IMG/VR virus record: IMGVR_UViG_3300010413_000132
Location: 1 to 36,873 of that record
From: a virus
Reading direction: 5' to 3' (one strand)
Length of the DNA: 36,873 bases
Within the stretch, counting starts at the first letter, position 1, and each line of letters begins with the position of its first letter. The notes beneath the pieces were generated by a model. The model had not been told where the DNA came from and searched no databases. It worked only from the letters and a program-made list of their open reading frames with translations. Positions 17,040 to 23,966 of this stretch are shown here, one piece after another. The position numbers were made by a program, and so were the translations under genes.

Positions 17040-17587
17040 AGGTCGAGATCCTCGAGGCGGCGCCGGTCGCGGCGGCTGGCCCGCAGCGTCGTCCGACCGG
17101 TCCGGCCGGCGGCGATGAAGTCGTCCAGCCAGAGCCGCTCGTCGGACGGGTCGAGCAGATCCTCGACGCTGGTCTTGGCTCGCTGTTCCCGCTGGACAGC
17201 GTGCGCCGTCTCCCACGTCCGCATCGCCGCCGGCGCCCACTCCGCCTCGGTGAGCTTCCCGTTCACCCAGCTGGCCGCCTTCACCGGCTCGGTGCCCTGC
17301 ATCGGGAGGAGCAGCATCCGGTTCGTCAGGTCCGACACCCGTAGCTCGCCCTCCAGTTCGGCCACCCGGGCCGACGTCTTCGGTGCCGCGGCCCGGGCCT
17401 CGGCCAGCTCCCGCCGGGCCCGGGCCCGCCACCGGATGTTGGCGGCCAGGAGCCCGACGGCGAACACGAGGACGACAGCCCCGAGGCCGGGAGCGGCGGC
17501 GCCCGCCTCGGCCACCCTGGTCAGCACCTTGAGGACCACGCCGAACACCAGGAGCCCGACGATTCCCTTCACGATTCCTGTTCTCAC
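17036..17587 (-). CDS. Membrane protein with coiled coil
   Basis: A 183-residue protein starting at GTG 17587 with GAGGAGGG 4 bases upstream. Two membrane helices (about 8-24 and 36-53) are followed by a charged coiled coil (about 54-85) with the heptad-like stretch RRELAEARAAAPKTSARVAELE. A basic C-terminus follows (RASRRDRRRLEDLDL). It is the first gene after a 161-base gap in the minus-strand operon. The next gene (SNase-like) overlaps its stop, so the two are probably made together. I do not recognise a named family. Confidence 0.68.
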   Translation of the reverse strand: MRTGIVKGIVGLLVFGVVLKVLTRVAEAGAAAPGLGAVVLVFAVGLLAANIRWRARARRELAEARAAAPKTSARVAELEGELRVSDLTNRMLLLPMQGTEPVKAASWVNGKLTEAEWAPAAMRTWETAHAVQREQRAKTSVEDLLDPSDERLWLDDFIAAGRTGRTTLRASRRDRRRLEDLDL

Positions 17588-17640
17588 ATCGCCCTCCTCT
17601 GGGCCGTGACGCGGGGAGCGGACACACTCCCCTACTGGAC

Positions 17641-17715
17641 GTTTCCCCTGGTCAGGACCCGGATGGTGTGTGACCTCACCGTCACACCGTCACACCGCCC
17701 CCGACCAGGGAAAAC
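17641..17715. promoter_or_regulatory. Nested inverted and direct repeats downstream of the translocase gene
   Basis: The gap 17588-17748 holds an outer inverted repeat, GTTTCCCCTGGTC (17641-17653) with GACCAGGGAAAAC (17703-17715), matching at 12 of 13 positions. Inside it is an inner inverted repeat GTGTGAC (17668-17674) / GTCACAC (17681-17687), and two tandem 8-base units CGTCACAC at 17680-17695. It precedes the 183-residue gene on the minus strand, so it may hold that gene's promoter and operator. It could also be a DNA site for the translocase encoded just upstream, since TraB-type proteins bind 8-base repeats near their gene. Function is inference. Confidence 0.6.
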
Positions 17716-17748
17716 ACGGCGTGGCACTGTGACGGCCGGACGAACCCC

Positions 17749-19803
17749 CTAGTCAGGGGCCGTCACATCGAATTCCTGCTCGAACGCGGCGACGACGTCG
17801 ATCTGCCGCCAACCCCAGACCTGCCGGCCGCCCGGCTCCGGGCGGAACCGCCGCGTCTTCACGGCCACCAGGTCGCGCAGCGCCTGCTCCGTCATCGCGC
17901 CGTACCGGTCCGGGTTCACGATCCGCAGGGACTCCAGCACGAACGCCACCTGGACCCCGTCGTCGGACGGTCCGTAGCAGCCCAACACGTCGTCCAGGAC
18001 CTGGCCACGGGACACCGCCTCAGCCACCGGGACCGGCGGCTCGACACCGGCCAAGCGGGCCACGATCGCCTCCGGCGTCGCCTCGGCCCACTGGACCAGG
18101 ACCGAGTCGCCCTCAGCGACCAGCCACGACAGGCCACGATCCGCCTGGGACAACTCCGCCGGGGCCACCCCCCGGGAGTGCTTCCCGTCACCGAGGACCG
18201 AGTTCCCGTCCCGCCAGTCCGCCACCGAGAAGCACGCCCGCGTCCCGCACGATTTCAGCAGGTCAGCGGGGATCGTCACCGGGCTGGGCCGCTGCGTCGC
18301 CAGGATCAGCATCACGCCGTACCCAGGGCCCTTCCGGGCCACCCGGCCCGACAGCTTCCCGATCTCCGGGCCGAGCTCCGGGTGTTCCATCGCCTCAGCC
18401 ACCTCGTCCGCCACCAGGGCGACGAGCTGCTGGCCGGGCGTGGCGTGGATCTCCGGCGTGATCCGGCTCCACCCGTTCGCCTTGTACTCGGTGGCCCGCC
18501 GCTTCCAGGTGGCGTCGAGCATCCGGAGCCGGGCCAGGATCGCCTCGGCGGCCTCGTCGTCGTCGGCCGTCGTGACCGAGCTGACCGCCTTGCCCTCGAG
18601 GGGGGCGCCGTCCGAGCCGCCCTTGGCCCACACGCAGTGGACCTCGGCGCCGCCGGCGATGAGGTCGGCGGCCAACTGGCGAACAGCGCCGGTCTTCCCC
18701 GTCCCGGACTGGCCGCCGATCACGACGGCCCGGTCCGGGAGTTGCAGGGTGACGGGGCGGCCATCCAACGTCTGGCCGATCGGGACGGCCCACAGGTCGA
18801 CGGGGGTGGCCGGGTCGGCCAGTGGCCACGGCACGGTGGCCGGTTCAGCGTCGAGGATCGTGACCCGGAGCCGGCCGGCCGAGTGGCCACGGCCAGCGTG
18901 GCCGAGGCGGAGCCGGTCGAGGGCGACGTCCATGGCCGAGCTGACCCCGGCGGCCACCTTGGCCACGTCGTCGGCGGCCACCCCTCCCGGGAGCTCGAGG
19001 ACCCCGGTCTCGCCGTGGCCGGTGTGGTGTGGCCGCTCCGCCCACCTGGCCTCATGACCGGCGGCCAGGGCCCTGGCCACGGCGGGGATCTTGGTGGCCA
19101 CGGCGGCCATGACGGCGGCGGCCACCAGGCGGCCACCCGTGGCCGGGTCGTCGTCGACCTCGGTGGCCACCTGCGGCCGGAGGCTGGCCACCAGGCCCAT
19201 GGCCACGGCCAGACGCCCGGCCGGCCAACCGGCGGCCACGGCCACGATGGCCACGACGGCGATGGCCAGCCACCGGCCACCGGCCACGAGCCACCACCCG
19301 GCGGCCACCACGGCGGCCACCGTGGCCACGGCCGTGAGGAACAGGGCGGCCACGATCACCGCGGTGTTGGCCACGAACGCGGTTCCGGCCACGGCGGCGG
19401 CCACCCCGTCGTCACCGGCCACGGTGGCGGTGGCCATGGCCGCTCCGGCCACGACGGCCAGGAGGACCACGGCGGCCACGGTGAGCCACCCGGTGGCGCC
19501 GGCCACGGTGGCCACGACCGAGACGGCCAGGGCGACGACGGCGGCAGCGGCGGCCCGTTCCTCGACGGGGGTGGCGAGTTCGGCCATCCGGGCCCGGCGG
19601 GCGGCGTGGAGGTCGCCGAGCTCCTGGCCGGTGGTCCCGGCGAGCTGGGCGGCGGCGATGTCCCGGGTCCAGGCCCGGCCGACGTCGCGGGCGTCGTGGT
19701 CGAGGCACCACCATGGCCACCATGCTCCGGCGGCTGCTGCGGGGCGCCAGGCGTGGCGGGCGGTGGCCCACCACCATGCGAGGAGGCGACGGATGCGGGT
19801 CAC
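17749..19803 (-). CDS. FtsK/TraB-like DNA translocase
   Basis: A 684-residue membrane-bound motor. After a Trp-rich N-terminus come several membrane helices (about 84-130, 137-165 and 168-205), then a linker and the RecA-like motor. GGQSGTGKT (363-371) is Walker A, VALVADEVAE (461-470) is Walker B, and LATQRPS (501-507) is the FtsK/SpoIIIE/TraB signature. The last ~85 residues look like a winged-helix DNA-binding domain, as in FtsK gamma or TraB. Actinomycete TraB proteins move double-stranded plasmid DNA between cells (family knowledge). GTG 19803 overlaps the upstream stop. A long open frame on the other strand is a codon shadow. Confidence 0.9.
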   Translation of the reverse strand: MTRIRRLLAWWWATARHAWRPAAAAGAWWPWWCLDHDARDVGRAWTRDIAAAQLAGTTGQELGDLHAARRARMAELATPVEERAAAAAVVALAVSVVATVAGATGWLTVAAVVLLAVVAGAAMATATVAGDDGVAAAVAGTAFVANTAVIVAALFLTAVATVAAVVAAGWWLVAGGRWLAIAVVAIVAVAAGWPAGRLAVAMGLVASLRPQVATEVDDDPATGGRLVAAAVMAAVATKIPAVARALAAGHEARWAERPHHTGHGETGVLELPGGVAADDVAKVAAGVSSAMDVALDRLRLGHAGRGHSAGRLRVTILDAEPATVPWPLADPATPVDLWAVPIGQTLDGRPVTLQLPDRAVVIGGQSGTGKTGAVRQLAADLIAGGAEVHCVWAKGGSDGAPLEGKAVSSVTTADDDEAAEAILARLRMLDATWKRRATEYKANGWSRITPEIHATPGQQLVALVADEVAEAMEHPELGPEIGKLSGRVARKGPGYGVMLILATQRPSPVTIPADLLKSCGTRACFSVADWRDGNSVLGDGKHSRGVAPAELSQADRGLSWLVAEGDSVLVQWAEATPEAIVARLAGVEPPVPVAEAVSRGQVLDDVLGCYGPSDDGVQVAFVLESLRIVNPDRYGAMTEQALRDLVAVKTRRFRPEPGGRQVWGWRQIDVVAAFEQEFDVTAPD

Positions 19804-20261
19804 CGGTCCACGTCCGACCATGGGCAGTGGAGCGTGATGGCCTCGTCGTCCTGGGCGGGTACCGAGCACGTCATCTCGTAGCCACCGGCGTTGGTGACCC
19901 TGATCGGGCCGTAGTCGACCGGGGCCGGCTCGCCACCGGGGAGCACAGCCCACATGGCCACAGGCAGCGACGCCAGCCAGATCCCGACTCCGACCGCCAG
20001 CCACACCCGCTGCCGCCGCCACAGCGGTGCCGTGGGCTCGGAGGCCGTGGCCCGGTCGTGCGCGTCGAGGAGCTCCTGGACCCGGCCCGTGCAGGTGTCC
20101 GGGGCCAGAGCCCAGACCCCGTCACCGTGGCGCAAGGTCTCGACCGCTACGAGCTGGGCCCGCTCAGCGGCCTCGGTCGGCAGCTCCGGCTCACCGGGCC
20201 ACCGGGCCACGTCGGCGGCGACCAGCGCCGCCAACGTGTGGTTGTCGACCTCGATCCTCAT
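19800..20261 (-). CDS. Single-pass membrane protein
   Basis: A 153-residue protein starting at ATG 20261. The first ~80 residues are soluble, acidic and helical (DNHTLAALVAADVARWPGE). A membrane helix lies at about 87-107 (VWLAVGVGIWLASLPVAMWAVL), then a ~45-residue outside part with two cysteines (TCSVPAQ and LHCPW) that could form a disulphide. It overlaps the DUF2637-like gene before it and the translocase gene after it by 4 bases each, so all three are probably made in fixed ratio and may interact. Family unknown. Confidence 0.7.
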   Translation of the reverse strand: MRIEVDNHTLAALVAADVARWPGEPELPTEAAERAQLVAVETLRHGDGVWALAPDTCTGRVQELLDAHDRATASEPTAPLWRRQRVWLAVGVGIWLASLPVAMWAVLPGGEPAPVDYGPIRVTNAGGYEMTCSVPAQDDEAITLHCPWSDVDR

Positions 20262-20980
20262 CCCACCTTCTCCTCTGCTCGCTCTTCCTTCATGTCCCGC
20301 GCCCAGTTGCTGACCGTCTTGCGGGGCACGTCGACCTCACGGGCCGTCTCCGACACCGACGTCCCGTCGGCCAGGAGCTCCCGGGCCCGGGCCACGGTGG
20401 CCGGGTCGTGCTGGCCGGCCGCCTTCCGTGCCGTCCGCTTCCTGCTCGGCCTCGGCGCCGGTGCCGGGGCGGGCACGGGGATCGGGGCCGGGTCGGCGTC
20501 GTCGGCGTGGACGACCCGGAGGCGGGCGGGGGCCACGGGCACCGCCTCCGGGTCGGGAGCCGTCACGGGCAGCGGGTTGGGGACTACCCGGCTGCCGGCT
20601 GGCTCGACCTCGGCCACGTCCTCATCCGGTCGGGCCCACAGCAGGTAGAGGCCACCCATCGTCATGATCAGATCCGCCAGGGCCGGGTAGACGGTGGCGA
20701 TCCACGCCTCCTCGGTGAGGCGGACGTAGGCCGAGATGTGCCCGTAGGACACGGCGGCGCCGATGGCCCACACCGACGCGCCGACCATGGAGATCACACC
20801 CCGCCGCCACCCGGCGACCCGGTGGCCCCGGACGATGAGCTCGAACGCGAGGAGCTGCCCGACGGGGGCGACCATGCGGGTCGCTCCGGCGGTGACGTCT
20901 GGGGCCATGAGGGCGTTGGCGGCCATGGATGCGGCGAGCCCTCCCCAGAGGCACAGGGCGGCGAGGCGCCGGTCGGTCAT
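20258..20980 (-). CDS. DUF2637-like membrane protein with C-terminal helix-turn-helix
   Basis: A 240-residue protein. The first 116 residues hold about four membrane helices in the order seen in DUF2637 (Spd-like) proteins. The second half of that part shows AIGAAVSYGHISAYVRLTEE and YPALADLIMTMGGLYLLW, where the YP-x-x-D turn is typical. A long Pro/Ala linker (about 118-188) leads to a DNA-binding helix-turn-helix (about 196-230; GTSVSETAREVDVPRKTVSNW). DUF2637 proteins occur next to TraB-type translocases in actinomycete plasmids and integrative elements. Start is ATG 20980; GTG 20983 in the same frame is also possible. Confidence 0.75.
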   Translation of the reverse strand: MTDRRLAALCLWGGLAASMAANALMAPDVTAGATRMVAPVGQLLAFELIVRGHRVAGWRRGVISMVGASVWAIGAAVSYGHISAYVRLTEEAWIATVYPALADLIMTMGGLYLLWARPDEDVAEVEPAGSRVVPNPLPVTAPDPEAVPVAPARLRVVHADDADPAPIPVPAPAPAPRPSRKRTARKAAGQHDPATVARARELLADGTSVSETAREVDVPRKTVSNWARDMKEERAEEKVG

Positions 20981-21270
20981 CACCCGAACACCGCCGAGAT
21001 CAGTGCGTTCCCGGTGGTCATGACCCACGTGATGATGACCCACAGGGCACCACCGAGCAGGACTCCGATGATCAACGGCCGCTTCATCACGGCCCCGATC
21101 GCGCCCCGGGGGATCTCCCCGGTGGCACCGCCGATCAGGAGCAGGATGAACCCGATCACGATGACGGCGTAGACACCCCACCTGGCGTAGTACTCGATGG
21201 TGCTCTTCGCCTCGCCGAGCTTGCTGTCGATGGCGGTGGACTGTGCGATGAAGGCGATCAGCGGAGCCAC
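20980..21270 (-). CDS. Small two-helix membrane protein (pilin-like layout)
   Basis: A 96-residue protein. GTG 21270 is chosen because GGAAGGAGG lies 8 bases upstream; a TTG 18 bases earlier would place that site inside the gene. An amphipathic start (IAFIAQSTAIDSKLGEAKSTIEYYARW) is followed by helix 1 (about 30-47), a short loop GATGEIPRG, and helix 2 (about 62-82). Size and two-helix layout resemble TrbC/VirB2-type proteins, but no signal peptide cleavage site is clear, so this is only a comparison. It ends inside the DUF2637-like gene start. Confidence 0.68.
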   Translation of the reverse strand: MAPLIAFIAQSTAIDSKLGEAKSTIEYYARWGVYAVIVIGFILLLIGGATGEIPRGAIGAVMKRPLIIGVLLGGALWVIITWVMTTGNALISAVFG

Positions 21271-21602
21271 GATCCGCCCTCCTTCCAATCACCGGACCGG
21301 CCCCACCGGGGGGTGGACTGGGCGACCTGGTCCCGTGCGGCGCCCCACCCACGGGCAGCGCCTCGCACGGCGGCCGAGCGGGCAGCGGTCTGGGCCTGGG
21401 CCCGTGTCGGGGCCTGCTTGCGGGCCTCGGTGGCCACATCGGCCCCGAACCCCTTGGCGGCACCCCAGCCCCGGGAGGCTCCCCGGGACGCCGTGCGGGT
21501 GGCGGTCCCAGCCCACCCGGTGCGGCCCTGGGGGCGGCGGGCCGGGGGCCGGCTCGAGGGGGCGCCGTTGGGCGCCTCGGTCTTCTTGCCTCGGCCCCAC
21601 AT
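21258..21602 (-). CDS. Basic Ala/Arg/Gly-rich protein
   Basis: A 114-residue protein starting at ATG 21602, which overlaps the previous stop (TGATG). It is low in complexity and strongly basic, with repeating RG-WGAA units (for example SRGWGAAKGFGAD and ARGWGAARDQVAQ). This suggests nucleic-acid or membrane-surface binding by an extended basic helix. No known domain. It overlaps the next gene by 13 bases, carrying that gene's ribosome-binding site within its own last codons. Confidence 0.65.
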   Translation of the reverse strand: MWGRGKKTEAPNGAPSSRPPARRPQGRTGWAGTATRTASRGASRGWGAAKGFGADVATEARKQAPTRAQAQTAARSAAVRGAARGWGAARDQVAQSTPRWGRSGDWKEGGSWLR

Positions 21603-21841
21603 CAGGCGTTCACCAGCTTCACGGCCTGGGCCCGGGAGTAGTAGAAGCTCTCGTCGCCGTACTGGGCGTGGTGGACGTAGATGATGCAGTGCACACCGTC
21701 GCCGCAGTACTCGACGCCGGTCACCCGGAACTCGGTGCCCTCGGCGTAGTCCTCGCATCCGGCGTGCTCGAAGACGTCGTCGATCCCGAGGTCCTCGGCG
21801 GCCACCTCGTCGCCGGTCGTGCTGTTCGATCCCCATCTCAT
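21602..21841 (-). CDS. Small acidic protein, first gene of the minus-strand module
   Basis: A 79-residue protein starting at ATG 21841, with GAGGTGA about 6 bases upstream. It is acidic, with three cysteines (GCEDYAEG, EYCGDGVHC) and aromatic strands near the end (YYSRAQAVKLV). The pattern suggests a small beta barrel. It is the promoter-proximal gene of the operon reading toward the translocase. Function unknown. Confidence 0.65.
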   Translation of the reverse strand: MRWGSNSTTGDEVAAEDLGIDDVFEHAGCEDYAEGTEFRVTGVEYCGDGVHCIIYVHHAQYGDESFYYSRAQAVKLVNA

Positions 21842-21876
21842 GGTCTGTCACCTCGCTGGTCGGCGGTAGGGGGAAC

Positions 21877-21950
21877 GGGGCCGGCCCCGGTGGTGGAGGG
21901 GGTCCACCTGGGGCCGGCCCCGGCGTGCGGTCCGGTCCGCCGTCCGGACC
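21877..21950. repeat. GC-rich dyad cluster between divergent genes
   Basis: Two copies of the self-complementary 14-mer GGGGCCGGCCCCGG occur at 21877-21890 and 21910-21923; they can pair with each other across TGGA (21894-21897) / TCCA (21903-21906). A second inverted repeat GGTCCGG (21929-21935) / CCGGACC (21944-21950) follows. The block lies upstream of both the minus-strand membrane operon and the leaderless plus-strand gene at 21997. It could insulate the two transcripts or bind a regulator. Confidence 0.65.
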
Positions 21951-21961
21951 AGCTCCGCCCC

Positions 21962-22010
21962 TTGATCGTAAACCCGATCCAGTTGATAATCAACACATGT
22001 CGTACGATCA
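21962..22010 (+). promoter_or_regulatory. Leaderless promoter inside nested inverted repeats
   Basis: TTGATC (21962-21967), 17 bases, then GATAAT (21985-21990), with 6 bases to ATG 21997, so transcription should start at or next to the start codon. The -10 box lies in the palindrome TTGATAATCAA (21983-21993). An outer inverted repeat TGATCGTA (21963-21970) / TACGATCA (22003-22010) surrounds it. The layout suggests a tightly repressed, operator-controlled start. Confidence 0.7.
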
Positions 22011-22383
22011 TCTACCGGACCAGGACGGAGGCCGTACCCTCGTGCTCGTGACCAGGCCCCGACAGGACGTCCCCCCCGACCTCGCCCGCCGTCTCGCCGA
22101 GGCCCGCGACCAAGGCGCCACCGACCACGCCGACTACGCCGGCCACGCCCCCACAGACCCCCTCGAACGGGTCGCCTGGTCCACCCCCCTCGGCATGGAC
22201 TCCGACCTCCACCTCGACGCCGTCACCGAATGCCGGGCACGCCTCATCCCCTGGCGGTGGATCTCCGTCGCCGCCGGCAACCCCGACGACGACCGGGTCA
22301 CCGACCTCCACCGCCGGGCACTGGAACGGGCACTCGACCGGCAGGCCGACCGCCGCCCCCCGCAACCTGACCGTAACAGGTAG
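21997..22383 (+). CDS. Protein of unknown function, leaderless
   Basis: A 128-residue protein starting MSYDHLPDQDGG. It is rich in Asp, Arg and His; the middle reads HADYAGHAPTDPLERVAW and the end is a basic helix RRALERALDRQADRR. No ribosome-binding site precedes ATG 21997, which instead sits 6 bases after a -10 box. It is a lone plus-strand gene between the minus-strand membrane operon and the minus-strand integrase, so it may be expressed from the prophage. No domain recognised. A hairpin follows at 22424. Confidence 0.62.
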   Translation: MSYDHLPDQDGGRTLVLVTRPRQDVPPDLARRLAEARDQGATDHADYAGHAPTDPLERVAWSTPLGMDSDLHLDAVTECRARLIPWRWISVAAGNPDDDRVTDLHRRALERALDRQADRRPPQPDRNR

Positions 22384-22423
22384 AATCACCCACGGCCCGT
22401 CCGCCAAGACCAGGGCCACACAT

Positions 22424-22452
22424 GAGGCCCCGGGAGTCGCCCCCGGGGCCTC
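22424..22452. terminator. Hairpin terminator between convergent genes
   Basis: A perfect 11-base stem, GAGGCCCCGGG (22424-22434) with CCCGGGGCCTC (22442-22452), and a 7-base loop. It lies between the end of the plus-strand gene at 22383 and the end of the integrase gene at 22543 (minus). No T-run is present. The rest of 22384-22542 shows G- and C-runs but no gene. Confidence 0.72.
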
Positions 22453-22542
22453 GCTGCGTCACCGCCGTAGGCTCACCGGGGAGGGGAGGGGACCACGGCT
22501 AGGCATCCCAACGCTGGCCTGAGGGCCCCCTCCCCCACCGAG

Positions 22543-23496
22543 TCACCCACGATCCAGATACGTCGCATCGAGTACGTAGTCGTGTAGATCGATCGCGGCA
22601 GCGTTCAGATACACCTCGGTAGAGCTGATCGACTCGTGGCCCAGGAGGCGCTGCAGGATCGGCATCGGGGTCCCCGCCAGAGCGTGCTCCAAGGCGAACG
22701 TGTGCCGCCACTGATGCGACGTCACATGCGCCCCCACCAGCCACGACGCCTCCAGCATCACCCGGGCCGCCGTCCCCGGCGTCACGTTGCCCTTCGCCCC
22801 CGGGCCCGGGCGCTTCGACGCCCACATCGGCCCCGCGTACCGGCCCTTGCACCACGCCTCCAGACCGGCGGCGGCCTCGGCCGGGACCGGTACCGTCCGG
22901 TCCTTCGCGCCCTTCCCCGTCACCGACAGCGATCCCTGACCCCGCTTCCCCTGGCCCCGCTTCCACTGCTCCCGGTGGAGCCCGGCGATCTCCGACACCC
23001 GCAGCCCGCAATGCAGGCCGAGCAGGATCATCGTCCTCGCCCGGTCCGGAGCCACGGCCAAGATGTCGGCCGCCAGCTCCGGCGTAACCGCCCTCGGGTG
23101 CCTGGTCCGCCGCCGGGCCCGGCCGATCAACGGCCACGGGTCGTGGTCGGTGAGACCGCTGGCGACGGCCCACCGCCAGAACGTCCGGTAGCTCGAGCAG
23201 TAGGCGTTGCGGGACTCGGGGGCCATGTGACCGAGGTCGATCGCGATCCAGGCGTCGAGCCTCGGCGTGGTGAACGCGGGGAGCGGGTCGGTCGGGAACC
23301 GCTTCGCGAAACACCGTATGTGCTTGTCAACGGAGACGCGGGTGAGGTGTGCGATGTCGTCTTTCATGGCCCGCCTGGTGTTCCAGGTCAGCATGAGGTC
23401 GACGACAGGTGTGCTGTCTGACTGCGCAACGGTCGACATGTCGCCCTTCGATGTGTCGGCCAGGCCACGCGTTGGGATGTGCCCAATTCGTACCAT
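22543..23496 (-). CDS. int: Tyrosine integrase
   Basis: A 317-residue tyrosine recombinase that would insert and excise the phage genome. An N-terminal SAM-like DNA-binding part covers about 30-120. The catalytic set is complete: R166 (GLRVSEI), K195 (TGKGAKDR), H261 and R264 (SHQWRH), H287 (LLGHES) and nucleophile Y296 (EVYLN). The ATG at 23496 is the longest start; ATG 23439 has a GAAGGG upstream and may be the real one. It lies directly downstream of the repressor on the same strand, an order known from phages with integration-dependent immunity. Confidence 0.93.
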   Translation of the reverse strand: MVRIGHIPTRGLADTSKGDMSTVAQSDSTPVVDLMLTWNTRRAMKDDIAHLTRVSVDKHIRCFAKRFPTDPLPAFTTPRLDAWIAIDLGHMAPESRNAYCSSYRTFWRWAVASGLTDHDPWPLIGRARRRTRHPRAVTPELAADILAVAPDRARTMILLGLHCGLRVSEIAGLHREQWKRGQGKRGQGSLSVTGKGAKDRTVPVPAEAAAGLEAWCKGRYAGPMWASKRPGPGAKGNVTPGTAARVMLEASWLVGAHVTSHQWRHTFALEHALAGTPMPILQRLLGHESISSTEVYLNAAAIDLHDYVLDATYLDRG

Positions 23497-23500
23497 AATG

Positions 23501-23540
23501 ATCTGAACGAATTCAACTAAAAGTCATGCAGCGTTCAGAT
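23501..23540. promoter_or_regulatory. Inverted repeat between repressor and integrase
   Basis: ATCTGAACG (23501-23509) and CGTTCAGAT (23532-23540) form a perfect 9-base inverted repeat around an AT-richer centre. It covers the repressor stop codon and ends 4 bases from the integrase ATG. It could be a repressor operator for the integrase promoter, an integrase arm or core-flanking site, or an mRNA hairpin. Confidence 0.7.
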
Positions 23541-23886
23541 GTAGGCAAGTACTTCGAGACTCTCCCAGTCGCCTAGTCAGGTAGCTGTAGACGTCGGCCT
23601 CGGAGCCTACGAATACGTCCTCGGGGATCGATTCTTTCCGGCCCGGTATTTCCTCTCCGAGCAGGTCACGGACGGCGGCAGCCTTGAACTTGTCCATGCG
23701 GGACACGTTGTTGACCCACGCCGAGACGGCGGAGCGGGAGACCCCGACACGCAGGGCGAACGATGCCGGGTTGTGTCGAGCGGCGGTGATGAGGAGGAAC
23801 AGGGCACGACCCGGGTTGGGTGTGAACTCCTCGGGTTCCTCGGTCGGGGCGGCGGCCTCGATGGGGGCAGAGGTGGGGCTGGCCAT
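23524..23886 (-). CDS. Immunity repressor (helix-turn-helix)
   Basis: A 120-residue protein. After a Pro/Glu-rich N-terminus, residues about 27-78 form a helical DNA-binding domain with the helix-turn-helix ASFALRVGVSRSAVSAWVNN (41-60). The C-terminal ~35 residues are loosely structured and end LHLNAA; a terminal Ala-Ala after hydrophobic residues is like an ssrA-type degradation signal. ATG 23886 lies 6 bases from a TAGGGT -10 box and has no ribosome-binding site, so the message is probably leaderless. It is divergent from a Cro-like gene, with operators between. Confidence 0.8.
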   Translation of the reverse strand: MASPTSAPIEAAAPTEEPEEFTPNPGRALFLLITAARHNPASFALRVGVSRSAVSAWVNNVSRMDKFKAAAVRDLLGEEIPGRKESIPEDVFVGSEADVYSYLTRRLGESRSTCLHLNAA

Positions 23887-23892
23887 ATCCAG

Positions 23893-23921
23893 ACCCTAGC
23901 CCATTGTCCAGGATCTGAGAA
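23893..23921 (-). promoter_or_regulatory. Repressor promoter (leaderless)
   Basis: Read on the minus strand: TTCTCA (23921-23916), a 17-base spacer, TAGGGT (23898-23893), then 6 bases to the repressor ATG at 23886. The left operator arm (23904-23920) overlaps the -35 box and most of the spacer, so the repressor can control its own gene. Confidence 0.6.
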
Positions 23922-23966
23922 TAGTCCCTAAGGTGAACTACCCAACAAATCTCAGACTCTGGACAA
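23904..23966. promoter_or_regulatory. Divergent operator pair of the lysogeny switch
   Basis: A 17-base inverted repeat, TTGTCCAGGATCTGAGA (23904-23920) and TCTCAGACTCTGGACAA (23950-23966), matching at 15 of 17 positions. Each arm overlaps the -35 region of one of two divergent leaderless promoters. This is the expected layout of a genetic switch where one regulator binds both arms. Confidence 0.78.

Noticed and set aside
17656-17663. GACCCGGA, identical to the 8-base recognition unit reported for a Streptomyces TraB
   Set aside because: Only one copy in this gap, and the same 8-mer occurs by chance inside several GC-rich genes; known sites have multiple copies.
18178-19881. A 567-codon open frame on the plus strand opposite the translocase gene
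   Set aside because: Its product is Gly/Arg/Pro/His-rich noise, while the opposite strand has clear Walker motifs; long shadows are normal at this GC content.
22381-22386. TAGAAT as a -10 box, also at 36264
   Set aside because: Both begin with the TAG stop of the preceding gene and neither has a matching -35 box at 16-18 bases.
23541-23565. TTCGAGAC near the repressor 3' end, resembling a tRNA T-loop and so a tRNA-type attP
   Set aside because: The base before it is not the needed G and the flanks do not form a 5-base T-stem; it could still be a core, but not on this evidence.
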